This document shows positions 16,059 to 25,042 of a stretch of DNA of 64,000 nucleotides, piece after piece; positions within the stretch are counted from its first letter, which is position 1, and the number at the start of each line of letters is the position of its first letter. The notes under the pieces were generated by a model that worked only from the letters and a program-made list of their open reading frames with translations, was not told where the DNA came from and did no database searches. Where the stretch lies: contig NZ_WEGI01000011.1 of the NCBI RefSeq assembly GCF_009604425.1, forward strand, positions 362,811 to 426,810, written 5' to 3'. This DNA is from Nocardia aurantia (lineage in GTDB: Bacteria > Actinomycetota > Actinomycetes > Mycobacteriales > Mycobacteriaceae). The translations under genes were made by a program, and so were the position numbers.

Positions 16059-17063
16059 TCAGCGGCGCACCTCGGCCACCGATACCACGCGGTGCTCGCG
16101 CCTGGACCGTTCGCACGCCTCGGCGATGTAGAACGCCTCGAGCGCGTCGGCGGTCCCGCACGGATTCGCGCGCTCGCCCGCCGCGACGGCGAGGAAGGCG
16201 CGCAACTCCGTGGTGTAGGCGGCCGCGAACCGCTCCAGGAAACCGGGCCAGGGCCGGTCCGGCGCCACCCCACCCGGTTCCACCGAGCGCAGCGGGGTGC
16301 GGTCGTCGAGGCCGGCCACCGCGTTGGCGCGGGAACCCAGTACCTCCAAGCGGACGTCGTAACCACCACCGTTGTAGCGGCCCAGGGACACCGTCGCGAG
16401 CGTGTCGTCGTCGAGGCGCAGCAGGACCGCGGCGGTATCGACGTCCCCGGCGGCGGCGAAGGACGGGTCGCCGCGATCGGAGCCGGTCGCGAAGACCTCC
16501 GTCACCTCGCGGCCGGTGACCCAGCGGATGATGTCGAAATCGTGGACGCCGCAGTCCCGGAAGATGCCGCCGGAGCGGGGGAGATAGTCTGCGGGCGGGG
16601 GTGCGGGATCCAGCGTGGTGGCGCGCAGCGAATGCACCCGGCCCAGTTCCCCGGCGAGCACCGCCGCGCGGGCCGCGCGATAGCCCGCGTCGAAGCGACG
16701 CTGGAAACCGACCTGCACGGGTACCTGTGCGCGCTCGACGTGCCGCAGTACCGCCAGCGTCCCGTCGATGTCGGCGGCGACCGGTTTCTCGCAGAACACC
16801 GGGATACCGTGGTCGACCGCGGCGACGATGAGGGCCGGATGCGAATCGGTGGCGCTGGTGACCACCAGGGCGTCGATGCCGGCGGCGAGCAGGGCGTCCA
16901 GATCGGGGGCGACGTCGACGCCGAGTTCGGCCGCGGTGGCGCGGGCCCGCGCGCCGTCGACATCGGTCAGCACCACCGCCCCGACGCCCGGCAGATCCCG
17001 CAGCGTCCGCGCGTGCGCGGCGCCGATGCGGCCCGTACCGGCGAGACCCAGCCTCATCGTCAT
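16059..17063 (-). CDS. iolG: Gfo/Idh/MocA oxidoreductase, probable inositol 2-dehydrogenase
   Basis: A 334-residue NAD(P)-dependent dehydrogenase that probably oxidises myo-inositol to scyllo-inosose, the first step of inositol breakdown. N-terminal Rossmann motif GLAGTGRIGAAHARTL, the family signature FCEKPVA near residue 95, and the substrate-domain motif GGIFRDCGVHDFDIIRW carry the catalytic Lys, Asp and His. Start chosen at MTMRLG. It lies 47 bp behind the LacI regulator on the same strand, so the two form an operon opposite the iol genes. Other Gfo/Idh enzymes use related polyols, but the neighbourhood favours inositol. Confidence 0.82.
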   Translation of the reverse strand: MTMRLGLAGTGRIGAAHARTLRDLPGVGAVVLTDVDGARARATAAELGVDVAPDLDALLAAGIDALVVTSATDSHPALIVAAVDHGIPVFCEKPVAADIDGTLAVLRHVERAQVPVQVGFQRRFDAGYRAARAAVLAGELGRVHSLRATTLDPAPPPADYLPRSGGIFRDCGVHDFDIIRWVTGREVTEVFATGSDRGDPSFAAAGDVDTAAVLLRLDDDTLATVSLGRYNGGGYDVRLEVLGSRANAVAGLDDRTPLRSVEPGGVAPDRPWPGFLERFAAAYTTELRAFLAVAAGERANPCGTADALEAFYIAEACERSRREHRVVSVAEVRR

Positions 17064-17110
17064 GTGCGCTCCTGTTCGTGGCGGACTCGAATGGCTTGCG
17101 GTGCAACGGT

Positions 17111-18115
17111 TCAGCGGGTCGGTGCGGCCGTGGTGGCGCGGACCACCAGGGCGGGCGGCACCCGGTGCCGCACCGGCCGGGTGCGCTCGGCGCGCAGCCG
17201 TTCGACCAGTGCGGTGACCGCGAGGCGGCCGATCTCCAGCCGCGGCTGGTCGACGGTCGTCAGCGCGACGTGCCGCAGCGCGGCCAGCGACGAGTTGTCG
17301 TAGCCGACCACCGAGACATCCTGCGGGACAAGCAGTCCCGCCTCCTCCAGGGCCGACATCGCCCCGACCGCGTTGAAGTCGTTGCCGCACACCAGCGCGG
17401 TGGGAAAGTCGCCGGGGGAGAACAGCTTCAGCAGCCGTCGCACCGCGGCGCCGCCGGCCGCGTCGGTGTGCTCGCTGGGGATCACCATGGGCTCCAGGCC
17501 GTGCCGGCGCATCGCCGCCAGATAGCCCTTGCGGCGCGGCGCCGCGGTGTGGGCGGCGCCGCCGTCGAGGTGCACGATGCGCCGATGTCCCAGTGCGACA
17601 AGGTGTTCCACGGCCAGCGCGACGCCGGATTCGCCGTCGTCGTTGACGGTGTCGACGGTCGGCGCGCTCGACGTGCGCGACACCAGCACCACCGGGCAGC
17701 GATCGGCGGCCTGCCGGATGGCCGCCGCGGGCAGGACCGGCGACAGCAGGATGGTCCCGCCGGGCCGGAAGCCGAGCAGGCTGTGCAGCGCGTCGCGTTC
17801 GCGGGCGGGATTGCGGTGGCCGGTGGTGAGGATCAGTTCCAGTCCTGCCGTCGCGGCGGCGGCGTCCATGCCCTCGACCACGTCGGCGAAGAACGTGTTG
17901 TGCAGGTCGGAGACCAGGACGCCGACGATGCTGGAGGTCCGGCTGGCCAGTGAGCGGGCCATGGCGTGCGGCTGGTAGCCGAGTTCCGCGGCGGCGGTCA
18001 GCACCGCGCGGCGGCGATGGTCGCTGACCTTCGGCGATCCGCGCATGACGAGCGAGACCAGCGCGCGGGAGACGCCGGCGCGAGTGGCCACGTCCTCCAT
18101 CGTCGGTCGCGTCAT
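17111..18115 (-). CDS. LacI-family regulator of the inositol locus
   Basis: A 334-residue LacI/GalR repressor. The N-terminal helix-turn-helix TMEDVATRAGVSRALVSLVMRG with hinge helix LGYQPHAMARSLAS is complete, followed by a ribose-binding-protein-like effector domain (VGVLVSDLHNTFFADVVEG, VALGHRRIVHLDG, VVGYDNSSLAALRHVALTTVDQP). It probably binds the GAGCGCTC palindromes on both sides of its own promoter and releases them when inositol or a derivative is present. Divergent from the catabolic operon it should control. Confidence 0.9.
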   Translation of the reverse strand: MTRPTMEDVATRAGVSRALVSLVMRGSPKVSDHRRRAVLTAAAELGYQPHAMARSLASRTSSIVGVLVSDLHNTFFADVVEGMDAAAATAGLELILTTGHRNPARERDALHSLLGFRPGGTILLSPVLPAAAIRQAADRCPVVLVSRTSSAPTVDTVNDDGESGVALAVEHLVALGHRRIVHLDGGAAHTAAPRRKGYLAAMRRHGLEPMVIPSEHTDAAGGAAVRRLLKLFSPGDFPTALVCGNDFNAVGAMSALEEAGLLVPQDVSVVGYDNSSLAALRHVALTTVDQPRLEIGRLAVTALVERLRAERTRPVRHRVPPALVVRATTAAPTR

Positions 18116-18181
18116 CGGGATGACCTCTCCTGTGCTGCGGTGCCGTCGGCGGTCACGCTACCGGCCGTCGGCAAGCCGCTC

Positions 18182-18197
18182 AATAGAGCGCTCCAAT
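18182..18197. promoter_or_regulatory. Second LacI operator candidate (O2)
   Basis: GAGCGCTC core at 18186-18193 with the right flank CAAT matching the main operator and a poorer left flank. It lies 67 bp upstream of the lacI start and 136 bp from O1, a spacing compatible with autoregulation or looping. Confidence 0.55.
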
Positions 18198-18289
18198 CGG
18201 GCGAAGCGCGCAAATCGGTTTTCCGAATTCCACCAGGTGGGAAGCTGTTTTCGCAGGTGAGAACCGGATTGTCGCGGCCGCGCCGACCC

Positions 18290-18333
18290 TTGACACCGGC
18301 GTGATCCAGGTTACATAGTTGGAGCGCTCCAAC
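18290..18333 (+). promoter_or_regulatory. Promoter of the iol operon overlapped by LacI operator O1
   Basis: TTGACA (18290-18295) and TACATA (18312-18317), 16 bp apart, form a sigmaA-like promoter. Directly after the -10 box lies GTTGGAGCGCTCCAAC (18318-18333), a perfect 16-bp palindrome covering the expected transcription start. This is the classic geometry for LacI-family repression. Confidence 0.8.
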
Positions 18334-18375
18334 GACGGGGATATGTCAGTTGGCATCGACAGGCCGGAGATTCCG

Positions 18376-19287
18376 ATGATCGAACCGCCGCATCCGCTCC
18401 GCATCGCCGCCGCGCCGATCTCCTGGGGAGTGTGCGAGGTCCCCGGCTGGGGCCACGTACTCGACGCGCACACCGTGCTGGCCGAGATGTCGGCGCTGGG
18501 TTTCACGGCCACCGAGTTCGGGCCGCCCGGATATCTGCCCGAGGATCCGGGCGCGCGGCGGGCCATGCTGGCCCGGTACGGCCTCACCGCGGTCGGCGGA
18601 TTTCTGGCGTTGCCGCTGCACGACGATCGTGACCGGGTGCTGGACATCGCGGGCCGCACCGCCGCGCTGTACGCCGCCGCGGGCGCCGAGGTGCTGGTCC
18701 TGGCCGCCGCCACCGGTACGCCCGGTTACGACTCCCGCGTCCCGCTCGACGCCGCGGGCTGGCGGTCCCTGCTCGACGCCGCCGCGGCGGTCCGCGATCT
18801 GGCCGGGGTGCACGGATTGCGCGTGGTCCTGCATCCGCACGTCGGCACCCACGTGGAGACCGCCGCCGAGGTCGAGCGCTTCCTGGCCGGCAGCGATGTC
18901 GATCTGTGCCTCGACACCGGGCATCTGCTCGTCGGCGGCGCCGATCCGGTCGCGCTGGCCCGGCGCTGGGCCGATCGCATCGGACACCTGCACCTCAAGG
19001 ATGTGCGGCGCGACCTCGCCGACGAGATCCGCTGCGGCCGAATCGAATACAGCCGGGCAGTGCGGCGCGGCCTGTATCCCCCGCTGGGCGCGGGCGATGT
19101 CGACATCGCCGCCATCGTGGCGGCCACCGAGGCCGCCGGATACCGCGGCTGGTACGTGATCGAACAGGACACGACGCTGTCGCCCGGCGACACCGCGTCC
19201 GGTCCGAGTCGTGACGCCGAGCGCAGCCTGCGATATCTGTCGCCGGATCGGCGGCACCGTGGCCTCCGGCCACTGGAATATCGCTAG
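18376..19287 (+). CDS. iolE: Sugar phosphate isomerase/epimerase-type inosose dehydratase
   Basis: A TIM-barrel protein of about 303 residues that probably dehydrates scyllo-inosose to the trione precursor, the second step of inositol catabolism. The signature APISWGVCEVPGWG opens the barrel; metal ligands are likely in TEFGPPGY, LHPHVGTHVE, LCLDTGHLLVGG and LHLKDVRRD, ending with YVIEQDTT. I start at ATG 18376, which has GGAG six bases upstream; ATG 18343 is an alternative, but its GGGG is too close. First gene of the divergent operon, 15 bp before the binding protein. Confidence 0.82.
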   Translation: MIEPPHPLRIAAAPISWGVCEVPGWGHVLDAHTVLAEMSALGFTATEFGPPGYLPEDPGARRAMLARYGLTAVGGFLALPLHDDRDRVLDIAGRTAALYAAAGAEVLVLAAATGTPGYDSRVPLDAAGWRSLLDAAAAVRDLAGVHGLRVVLHPHVGTHVETAAEVERFLAGSDVDLCLDTGHLLVGGADPVALARRWADRIGHLHLKDVRRDLADEIRCGRIEYSRAVRRGLYPPLGAGDVDIAAIVAATEAAGYRGWYVIEQDTTLSPGDTASGPSRDAERSLRYLSPDRRHRGLRPLEYR

Positions 19288-19302
19288 GAGAGCAGGAAAA
19301 TC

Positions 19303-20361
19303 ATGACAACGAAGTCGACACCGCGCCGCCTGCGACGTCTCGTGCCACCGCGTCGCGCGGGACATCGCACGCCACTGCGCTCCGCGCGGCGCCTCGTCCC
19401 CTGGATCGCCGTCGCCGCGATGCTGGCGGCGTGCAGCGGACCCGCCTCCGAGACTCCCACGGCGCAGACCGGGACTCCGTCCCCGGCGCCGACGGCCGCG
19501 GGCGCGCTGCGCAATGTCGCCGTGGTCACCCACGGCAGCGCCGGCGACGCGTTCTGGAACGTGGTGAAGAACGGCGCCGAGACCGCGGGCAAGGATCTCG
19601 GCGTGCACGTCGACTATCAGGCTTCCGGCGATCCCGCCCAACAGGCCAAGCTCATCGACAACGCGGTGGCCCAGCACGTCGACGGGCTGGTGGTGTCGAT
19701 GGCCAATCCGCAGGCATTGCAGACGTCGGTGCGCAACGCCGTGACCGCCGGAATCCCCGTGGTCACCATCAACTCCGGCGAATCGGCCAGCGTCGCGCTC
19801 GGTGCGATCGGGCATATCGGGCAGAGCGAGGAGCTGGCCGGGCAGCAGGCCGGCAAGCGGCTGAAGGCGGCCGGAAAGACCAAGCTGCTCTGCGTGATCC
19901 ACGAGGCGGGCAACATCGGCGCCGCGCAGCGCTGCGCGGGGGCGACCACCGGCTTCGGCGTCACCACCACGCTTCAGGTCGACATCAACAATCCGACCGA
20001 CGCGCAGGCCCGGATCAAGGGCGCGCTCGAGTCCGATCCGGCGATCGACGCCGTGCTCACGCTGAACTCGCAGATCGCCGCGCGGGCGGTGGCGGGGGCC
20101 GGGGAGGCGCATTCCAAGGCCGCGGTCGCCACCTTCGACCTCAACAGTGACGTGGTCGACGCGCTGCGGGCGGGCACGCTGCTGTTCGCGATCGATCAGC
20201 AGCAGTACGAGCAGGGGTATCTGCCGATCGTGCTGCTGCGGCTGTACAAGTCGAACGCCAACACCGTCGGCGGCGGCACCCCGATCCAGACCGGGCCGGC
20301 GTTCGTGGACAAGAGCAACGTCGACGCCATCGCCACACTCATCGGCCAGGGCACCCGCTGA
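19303..20361 (+). CDS. ABC transporter sugar-binding lipoprotein (ribose/inositol type)
   Basis: A 352-residue periplasmic-binding-protein-like lipoprotein. A long basic N-terminus (RRLRRLVPPRR) precedes the signal helix and lipobox MLAAC near residue 45, then a Thr/Pro linker, and a type I two-lobe fold as in RbsB: NVAVVTHGSAGDAFWNVVKNG, VDGLVVSMANPQAL, GIPVVTINSGE, ATFDLNSDVVDALRAGTLLFAIDQQQYEQGY. It should capture inositol or a related polyol outside the membrane for the permease and ATPase that follow. Confidence 0.88.
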   Translation: MTTKSTPRRLRRLVPPRRAGHRTPLRSARRLVPWIAVAAMLAACSGPASETPTAQTGTPSPAPTAAGALRNVAVVTHGSAGDAFWNVVKNGAETAGKDLGVHVDYQASGDPAQQAKLIDNAVAQHVDGLVVSMANPQALQTSVRNAVTAGIPVVTINSGESASVALGAIGHIGQSEELAGQQAGKRLKAAGKTKLLCVIHEAGNIGAAQRCAGATTGFGVTTTLQVDINNPTDAQARIKGALESDPAIDAVLTLNSQIAARAVAGAGEAHSKAAVATFDLNSDVVDALRAGTLLFAIDQQQYEQGYLPIVLLRLYKSNANTVGGGTPIQTGPAFVDKSNVDAIATLIGQGTR

Positions 20362-20381
20362 GGCGCGGGAAGCCGGCGACC

Positions 20382-21455
20382 ATGGCCGACGCCGAGACAC
20401 CGCCGGGAGGCGGCACAGCGACACCGCCGCCGGGCGGCACAGCGACACCGCCGCCGCGTGGCCTGCCGTATCGGCTGCTGGTGCGGCCGGAGATCGGCGC
20501 CGCGCTCGGGGCGCTGCTGGTCTTCGCGTTCTTCTCGCTGACCACCGGCAGATTCCTCAGTGCGCTCGGTGTCGCCACCTGGCTCGACGACGCGTCCACG
20601 CTGGGGATCATGGCGGTCGCGGTGGCACTGCTGATGATCGGCGGCGAGTTCGATCTGTCGGCCGGCGTGATGACCGCGTCCACCGCGCTGGTCACCGCGC
20701 TGCTCGCGACGCGCTGGGGCTGGAACGTGTGGCCCGCGCTGGGGGTGTCGCTGCTGTTCGCGCTGGCGGTCGGCGCGCTCAACGGCTGGCTCGTGATGCG
20801 CACGGGGCTGCCGAGTTTCATCGTCACGCTCGGGACCTTCCTTGCGCTGCAAGGGATCAATCTCGGGGTGACGCGGCAGATCACCGGCACCGTGCAGGTC
20901 TCCGGGATGCGGTCCGCGGCCGGATATTCCTCGGCCGGTTCGGTATTCGCGTCCACCGTGGACATCGGCGGCACCCGGTACCAGTCCTCGGTGCTGTGGT
21001 GGCTCGGGCTGACCGCGATCGCGGCGGTCGTGTTGCTGCGCACCCGGTTCGGCAACTGGACCTTCGCCGTGGGCGGATCGTTGCCGTCCGCGCGGGCGGT
21101 CGGCGTGCCGGCGGTGTGGACGAAGATCCTGTTGTTCATGACCACGGCGGGCGCGGCGTGGATCGTCGGGTCGATGAACGTCCTGCGATTCGCCGGTGTC
21201 CAGGCGAATCAGGGTGTGGGACTGGAGTTCCAGTACATCATCGCGGCGGTGGTCGGTGGCTGTCTGCTCACCGGCGGGTTCGGTTCGGTGATCGGGGCGT
21301 CGCTCGGCGCGCTGATCTTCGGGATGGCGCGGCAGGGAATCGTGTTCGCGCGCTGGAACAACGACTGGTTCATGCTGTTCCTCGGCGTGCTGCTGCTGGC
21401 GGCGGTGCTGGTGAACAACGCCTTCGCGAAGCGAGCCGAAAGGGTGCGCCGATGA
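20382..21455 (+). CDS. ABC transporter permease (RbsC/BPD_transp_2 family)
   Basis: A 357-residue inner-membrane permease with about nine to ten hydrophobic segments, for example LGIMAVAVALLMIGGEFDLSAG, whose GGEFDLSAG is the family's conserved loop. The cytosolic N-terminus carries a small Gly-Thr-Pro repeat (GGTATPPPGGTATPPP) absent from most homologs. It lies 20 bp after the binding protein, and its stop overlaps the ATPase start (ATGA), so the subunits are translationally coupled. Substrate inferred as inositol from the locus. Confidence 0.88.
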   Translation: MADAETPPGGGTATPPPGGTATPPPRGLPYRLLVRPEIGAALGALLVFAFFSLTTGRFLSALGVATWLDDASTLGIMAVAVALLMIGGEFDLSAGVMTASTALVTALLATRWGWNVWPALGVSLLFALAVGALNGWLVMRTGLPSFIVTLGTFLALQGINLGVTRQITGTVQVSGMRSAAGYSSAGSVFASTVDIGGTRYQSSVLWWLGLTAIAAVVLLRTRFGNWTFAVGGSLPSARAVGVPAVWTKILLFMTTAGAAWIVGSMNVLRFAGVQANQGVGLEFQYIIAAVVGGCLLTGGFGSVIGASLGALIFGMARQGIVFARWNNDWFMLFLGVLLLAAVLVNNAFAKRAERVRR

Positions 21456-22234
21456 GCCCGCTGATCGAAACGATCGGTGTCGGAAAGAGTTACGGCGGCG
21501 TGGTGGCGCTGCGGGACGTGTCGATGGTGGTCGAACCCGGTGAGGTCACTTGCGTGCTCGGTGACAACGGCGCGGGGAAGTCGACGCTGATCAAGATCCT
21601 CGCGGGGGTGCACCGGCACGACACCGGCGAACTGCGGGTCGGCGGCGAGGCGGTGCGGTTCGCCTCGCCGCGCGAGGCGCTGGACCGCGGGATCGCCACG
21701 GTATACCAAGATCTGGCGGTGGTACCGCTGATGAGCGTGTGGCGCAACTTCGTGCTCGGCGCCGAGCCGACCCGGGGGATCGGGCCGATCCGGCTGCTCG
21801 ACCGCGCGCGGGCGCTGCGCACCACACGGAACGCGTTGTCGGACATGGGGATCGAGCTCGACGATCTGGAACAGCCGGTGGGCACGCTGTCCGGGGGCCA
21901 GCGGCAGTGCGTGGCGGTCGCCCGGGCGGTCCACTATGGGGCGAAGGTGCTGATCCTGGACGAACCGACCGCGGCGCTGGGGGTGAAACAGGCCGGGGTG
22001 GTGTTGCGCTACGTTGTGCAGGCGCGCGACCGGGGGCTGGGGGTCATACTCATCACGCACAACCCGCATCACGCGTATCCGGTTGGTGATCGGTTCGTGC
22101 TGCTCGAGCGCGGGACGGTGACGGGGTCCTACCGGAAGTCCGAGATCGACGTAAACGAGCTGACCCGGCAGATGGCCGGCGGAGCGGAACTCGAAGCGCT
22201 GCAACATGAATTGCAGCGGGTGGTGCGGCCGTGA
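21452..22234 (+). CDS. ABC transporter ATPase
   Basis: A 260-residue single-domain ATPase that powers the permease. Walker A GDNGAGKST near residue 38, Q-loop VYQDLAVVP, signature LSGGQRQ, Walker B VLILDEPTAALG and the switch histidine in LITHNPHH are all intact. It is one nucleotide-binding domain, not the double-domain RbsA type, so it should work as a homodimer. Starts in an ATGA overlap with the permease and ends in a GTGA overlap with iolC. Confidence 0.9.
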   Translation: MSPLIETIGVGKSYGGVVALRDVSMVVEPGEVTCVLGDNGAGKSTLIKILAGVHRHDTGELRVGGEAVRFASPREALDRGIATVYQDLAVVPLMSVWRNFVLGAEPTRGIGPIRLLDRARALRTTRNALSDMGIELDDLEQPVGTLSGGQRQCVAVARAVHYGAKVLILDEPTAALGVKQAGVVLRYVVQARDRGLGVILITHNPHHAYPVGDRFVLLERGTVTGSYRKSEIDVNELTRQMAGGAELEALQHELQRVVRP

Positions 22235-23241
22235 GCGGACCTGGCGGGATTCCGGGCGCCGATGGGACGCCCGGCGGATTCGGCACTTCGCCCGGCGGAT
22301 TCGGTGGGTTGCCGGAGGCTTTGACCATCGGGCGGGTCGGGGTTGATCTGTACCCGGAGCAGAGCGGGGTGCGGCTGGCGGAGGTGCGGACCTTCGCCAA
22401 ATCGCTGGGCGGCACCGCCACCAACGTCGCCGTCGCCGCCGCGCGGCTCGGGCGGCGGACCGCGGTGCTGACGAAGGTCGGGCCCGACGGGTTCGGCGAC
22501 TATGTGCGAATCGCGTTGCGGGAGTTCGGGGTTTCGCCCGACCATGTGGCGACCGCGCCGAATCTGCAGACCCCCGTGGTGTTCTGCGAACTGAATCCGC
22601 CGGCCGATCCGCCGCTGTTGTTCTATCGCGCGCCGATCGCCCCCGATCTCACCCTCACCCCGGCGGATGTGCCGTGGGAGGTGGTGGACGACGTGCCGCT
22701 GCTGTGGGTCACCGGCACCGGTGTCAGCGCCGAACCGGCGCGCGGCACCCAGCACGAGGTGTTGCGTCGCCGTGCGCGGCGCACCCACACCGTGCTCGAT
22801 ATCGACTATCGGCCGATGTTCTGGCCGGATGTCGGGACCGCCGGGCGGGAGATCGGGGCGATGATCGACCATGTGACCGTCGTGGTCGGCAACCGGACCG
22901 AGATGCAGGTGGCCGTCGGCACCGCCGATCCGGACGCCGCCGCCGACCGGCTGCTCGCGCGCGGGATACAACTGGCGGTGGTGAAGCGCGGCGCGGACGG
23001 CGTCCTGGTCGCCACCGAATCGGAACGCTGGACGGTGCCGCCGTGCCGGGTCGAGGTGGTGTGCGGACTCGGCGCCGGGGACGGCTTCGGTGGTGCGCTG
23101 ATCCACGGGCTGCTCGCCGGCTGGGATCCGCACCGCATCGCCATCTACGCGAATGCGGCCGGGGCACTGGTCGCTTCGCGACTGGCCTGCGCCGACGCCA
23201 TGCCCACCACCGCCGAGATCGAGAACCTGCTGTGCGAGTGA
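22231..23241 (+). CDS. iolC: 5-dehydro-2-deoxygluconokinase (PfkB family)
   Basis: A 336-residue ribokinase-family enzyme that phosphorylates 2-deoxy-5-keto-gluconate in inositol catabolism. It has the N-terminal PfkB pattern (GRVGVDLYPEQSGVRLAEVRTFAKS, GGTATNVAVAAARLG, VGPDGFGDYV) and the C-terminal anion-hole motif GLGAGDGFGGALIHGLLAG with the catalytic Asp. A Gly/Pro-rich N-terminus of 25 residues (GGIPGADGTPGGFGTSPGG) is unusual; an internal start at LTIGRVG would remove it, but the GTG overlap with the ATPase is the best-supported start. Confidence 0.88.
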   Translation: MSGPGGIPGADGTPGGFGTSPGGFGGLPEALTIGRVGVDLYPEQSGVRLAEVRTFAKSLGGTATNVAVAAARLGRRTAVLTKVGPDGFGDYVRIALREFGVSPDHVATAPNLQTPVVFCELNPPADPPLLFYRAPIAPDLTLTPADVPWEVVDDVPLLWVTGTGVSAEPARGTQHEVLRRRARRTHTVLDIDYRPMFWPDVGTAGREIGAMIDHVTVVVGNRTEMQVAVGTADPDAAADRLLARGIQLAVVKRGADGVLVATESERWTVPPCRVEVVCGLGAGDGFGGALIHGLLAGWDPHRIAIYANAAGALVASRLACADAMPTTAEIENLLCE

Positions 23242-23940
23242 GCGGCTCGACGCAGCAGTCGGGCGGGCGGGCTGTCCTCGCTGTGATCGGGCCGCGGGTG
23301 CGATCGGCGGTCGAGTCTTCCGGGCCGCTCTCCATGGCGATGCCGAGATCGGCAACTCCGGCCGACGAGTGGACCGACTGTGATCGGGCCGCCGGTGGGA
23401 CCGCCCCGGCCGGTCGCCGGGTACGGCAGCCGACTGCTCGTTGCCGGTGTGACGACGGTATGTTGCGAAAATCGCGCCGACCCGGGCTGGGCGAAGGTCC
23501 GGCAGCTGAGCAGCGCCGGCCGATGCCGCAGCAGCGCATACCTGGACGGCCCGGATTCGGCGTGGCGCAGCGACACGATGCCCGGGTCGGCCGCAAGGAG
23601 CGGGTGGTTCGGAGATGCTCGGGTCGGCCGGTACGGAGCGGGTGGTCCGGAGATGCTCGGGTCGGCCAGCAAGGAACGGGTGGTTCGGAGATGCTCGGGT
23701 CGGCCGGTACGGAGCGGGTGGTTCGGAGACGCTCGGGTCGGCCGCAAGGAGCGGGTGGTTCGGAGACGCTCGGGTCGGCCGGTACGGAATGGCGGTCCGG
23801 AGACGCCCGGGTCGGCCGGCACGGAACGGGCGCTCCGGAGATGCCCGGGACGCCGGTACGGAACGGGCGGCCCGGGCCGCACCGGGATGCGGTGTGAGTC
23901 GATGTGCAGGAGAACAATTCGGTCGAGCCGAGGAGGTGTG
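23242..23940. other. Long intergenic segment holding a 38-bp minisatellite
   Basis: Nearly 700 bp without a supportable gene inside an otherwise tight operon. Open frames through it have no homology and change frame through the repeats. It carries the tandem repeat described separately and ends with the AGGAGG site of the aldolase. Confidence 0.6.
23578..23873 (+). repeat. Minisatellite of about eight 37-38 bp units
   Basis: The unit begins ATGCTCGGGTCGGCC, continues with GGTACGGAGCGGGTGG and ends with TTCGGAG. Six copies are close, the outer two are degenerate (ATGCCCGGG, ACGCCGG), and some units lack one base (GCAAGGAG in place of GGTACGGAG). The period is not a multiple of three and the copies have no unique spacers, so it is neither a coding repeat nor a CRISPR. 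Confidence 0.85.
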
Positions 23941-24828
23941 GTGTACCTGACCGACGAGCGGTGGCGGGAGTTGCTGCGGGTGCGGGTGGAGGAGCCGGAG
24001 GCGGTGCGGCGGGCGTACACGGATCGGCGGCGGCGTTCGCGGCTGTTGTCCGGGCGGGGCACCCTGTTCCTGCTCGCCGCGGATCATCCCGCGCGCGGTG
24101 CGCTGGGAGTCGGCGCGGATCGCACGGCGATGGCGGATCGGCGAACATTGCTGGAGCGCTTGCTGATCGCGCTCGACAATCCGGCGGTGGACGGGGTGCT
24201 CGGTTCGCCGGATGTGGTCGAGGAACTGTTGTTGCTCGGGGCGCTGGACGACAGAATCGTGATCGGCTCGATGAACCGTGGCGGGCTGGCGGGTGCGGAC
24301 TGGGAGATCGACGATCGGTTCACCGGCTACGACGCCGAATCGCTGGTGCGATTCCGGCTCGACGGCGGCAAAATGCTGCTGCGGCTGGTGGATTCGGACG
24401 CTCGGACCATTCCGACGTTGCACGCCTGTGCCCGGGCGGTGTCGGAGCTGGCCGCGCACGGGCTCATGGCGATGGTGGAGCCGCTGCCGTACCGTCGCGA
24501 CCACGCGGGATCGCTGGTGATGCACAAGGATTCGGCCGCCTTGCAGCGCGCCGTCACCGTCGCGTCCGGGCTGGGGGTCACCAGCGCGCACACCTGGCTG
24601 AAAATACCGGCGCCGGAGGACATCTCGGTTCTCGACGCGACCACACTGCCGGTGCTGCTGCTCGGTGGCGCGCCCTCCGGTGATCCGGCGGTCGATCTGG
24701 CCGCGTGGGGCGGGGCGCTCGGTCACGATGTGGTGCGCGGACTCGTCGTCGGCCGCAGTCTGCTGTATCCGCCGGACGGCGACGTCGCGGGAGCCGTCAC
24801 CGCGGCGGCGAGGCTGCTGGGGGCGTGA
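23941..24828 (+). CDS. iolJ: Cgl0158-type (deoxy)ketogluconate phosphate aldolase
   Basis: A 295-residue TIM-barrel aldolase of the Cgl0158 family, which in actinobacterial inositol loci takes the IolJ role: cleavage of 2-deoxy-5-keto-gluconate 6-phosphate to dihydroxyacetone phosphate and malonate semialdehyde. Motifs are LFLLAADHPARG near the N-terminus, VIGSMNRGGLAG, AMVEPLPYRRD, a possible Schiff-base Lys in AHTWLKIPAPED, and LLLGGAPSGDP. I start at GTG 23941 after AGGAGG; the neighbouring GTG 23938 is equally possible. The symbol is by pathway role. Confidence 0.78.
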   Translation: MYLTDERWRELLRVRVEEPEAVRRAYTDRRRRSRLLSGRGTLFLLAADHPARGALGVGADRTAMADRRTLLERLLIALDNPAVDGVLGSPDVVEELLLLGALDDRIVIGSMNRGGLAGADWEIDDRFTGYDAESLVRFRLDGGKMLLRLVDSDARTIPTLHACARAVSELAAHGLMAMVEPLPYRRDHAGSLVMHKDSAALQRAVTVASGLGVTSAHTWLKIPAPEDISVLDATTLPVLLLGGAPSGDPAVDLAAWGGALGHDVVRGLVVGRSLLYPPDGDVAGAVTAAARLLGA

Positions 24829-25042
24829 GGATTGTGGCGATCGGATCGGGGACGTGGCAACGCCGGGGCTGCCGTTCCCGCCCGGCGGCGGAGGACCGGT
24901 GCGCCGGGTACGCTCGCGGGCGGAATCCGCAGTGGCGGCGGGCCCCGTGGCGGCGGCCCGGACCGCCGCGAGCGGGTTCCGAAATGTCCAGGCCGCAACG
25001 GGTTTGGGCCCACCGTGATCGCAGCAGGGAGGCGAGGCCGAT

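Noticed and set aside
23578..23873. CRISPR array
   Set aside because: Units abut with no unique spacers and no cas genes are near.
22129..24726. 865-residue minus-strand open frame opposite iolC and the aldolase
   Set aside because: Rich in Arg, His, Pro and Gln, as expected for the antisense of high-GC genes; the plus-strand genes have clear domains.
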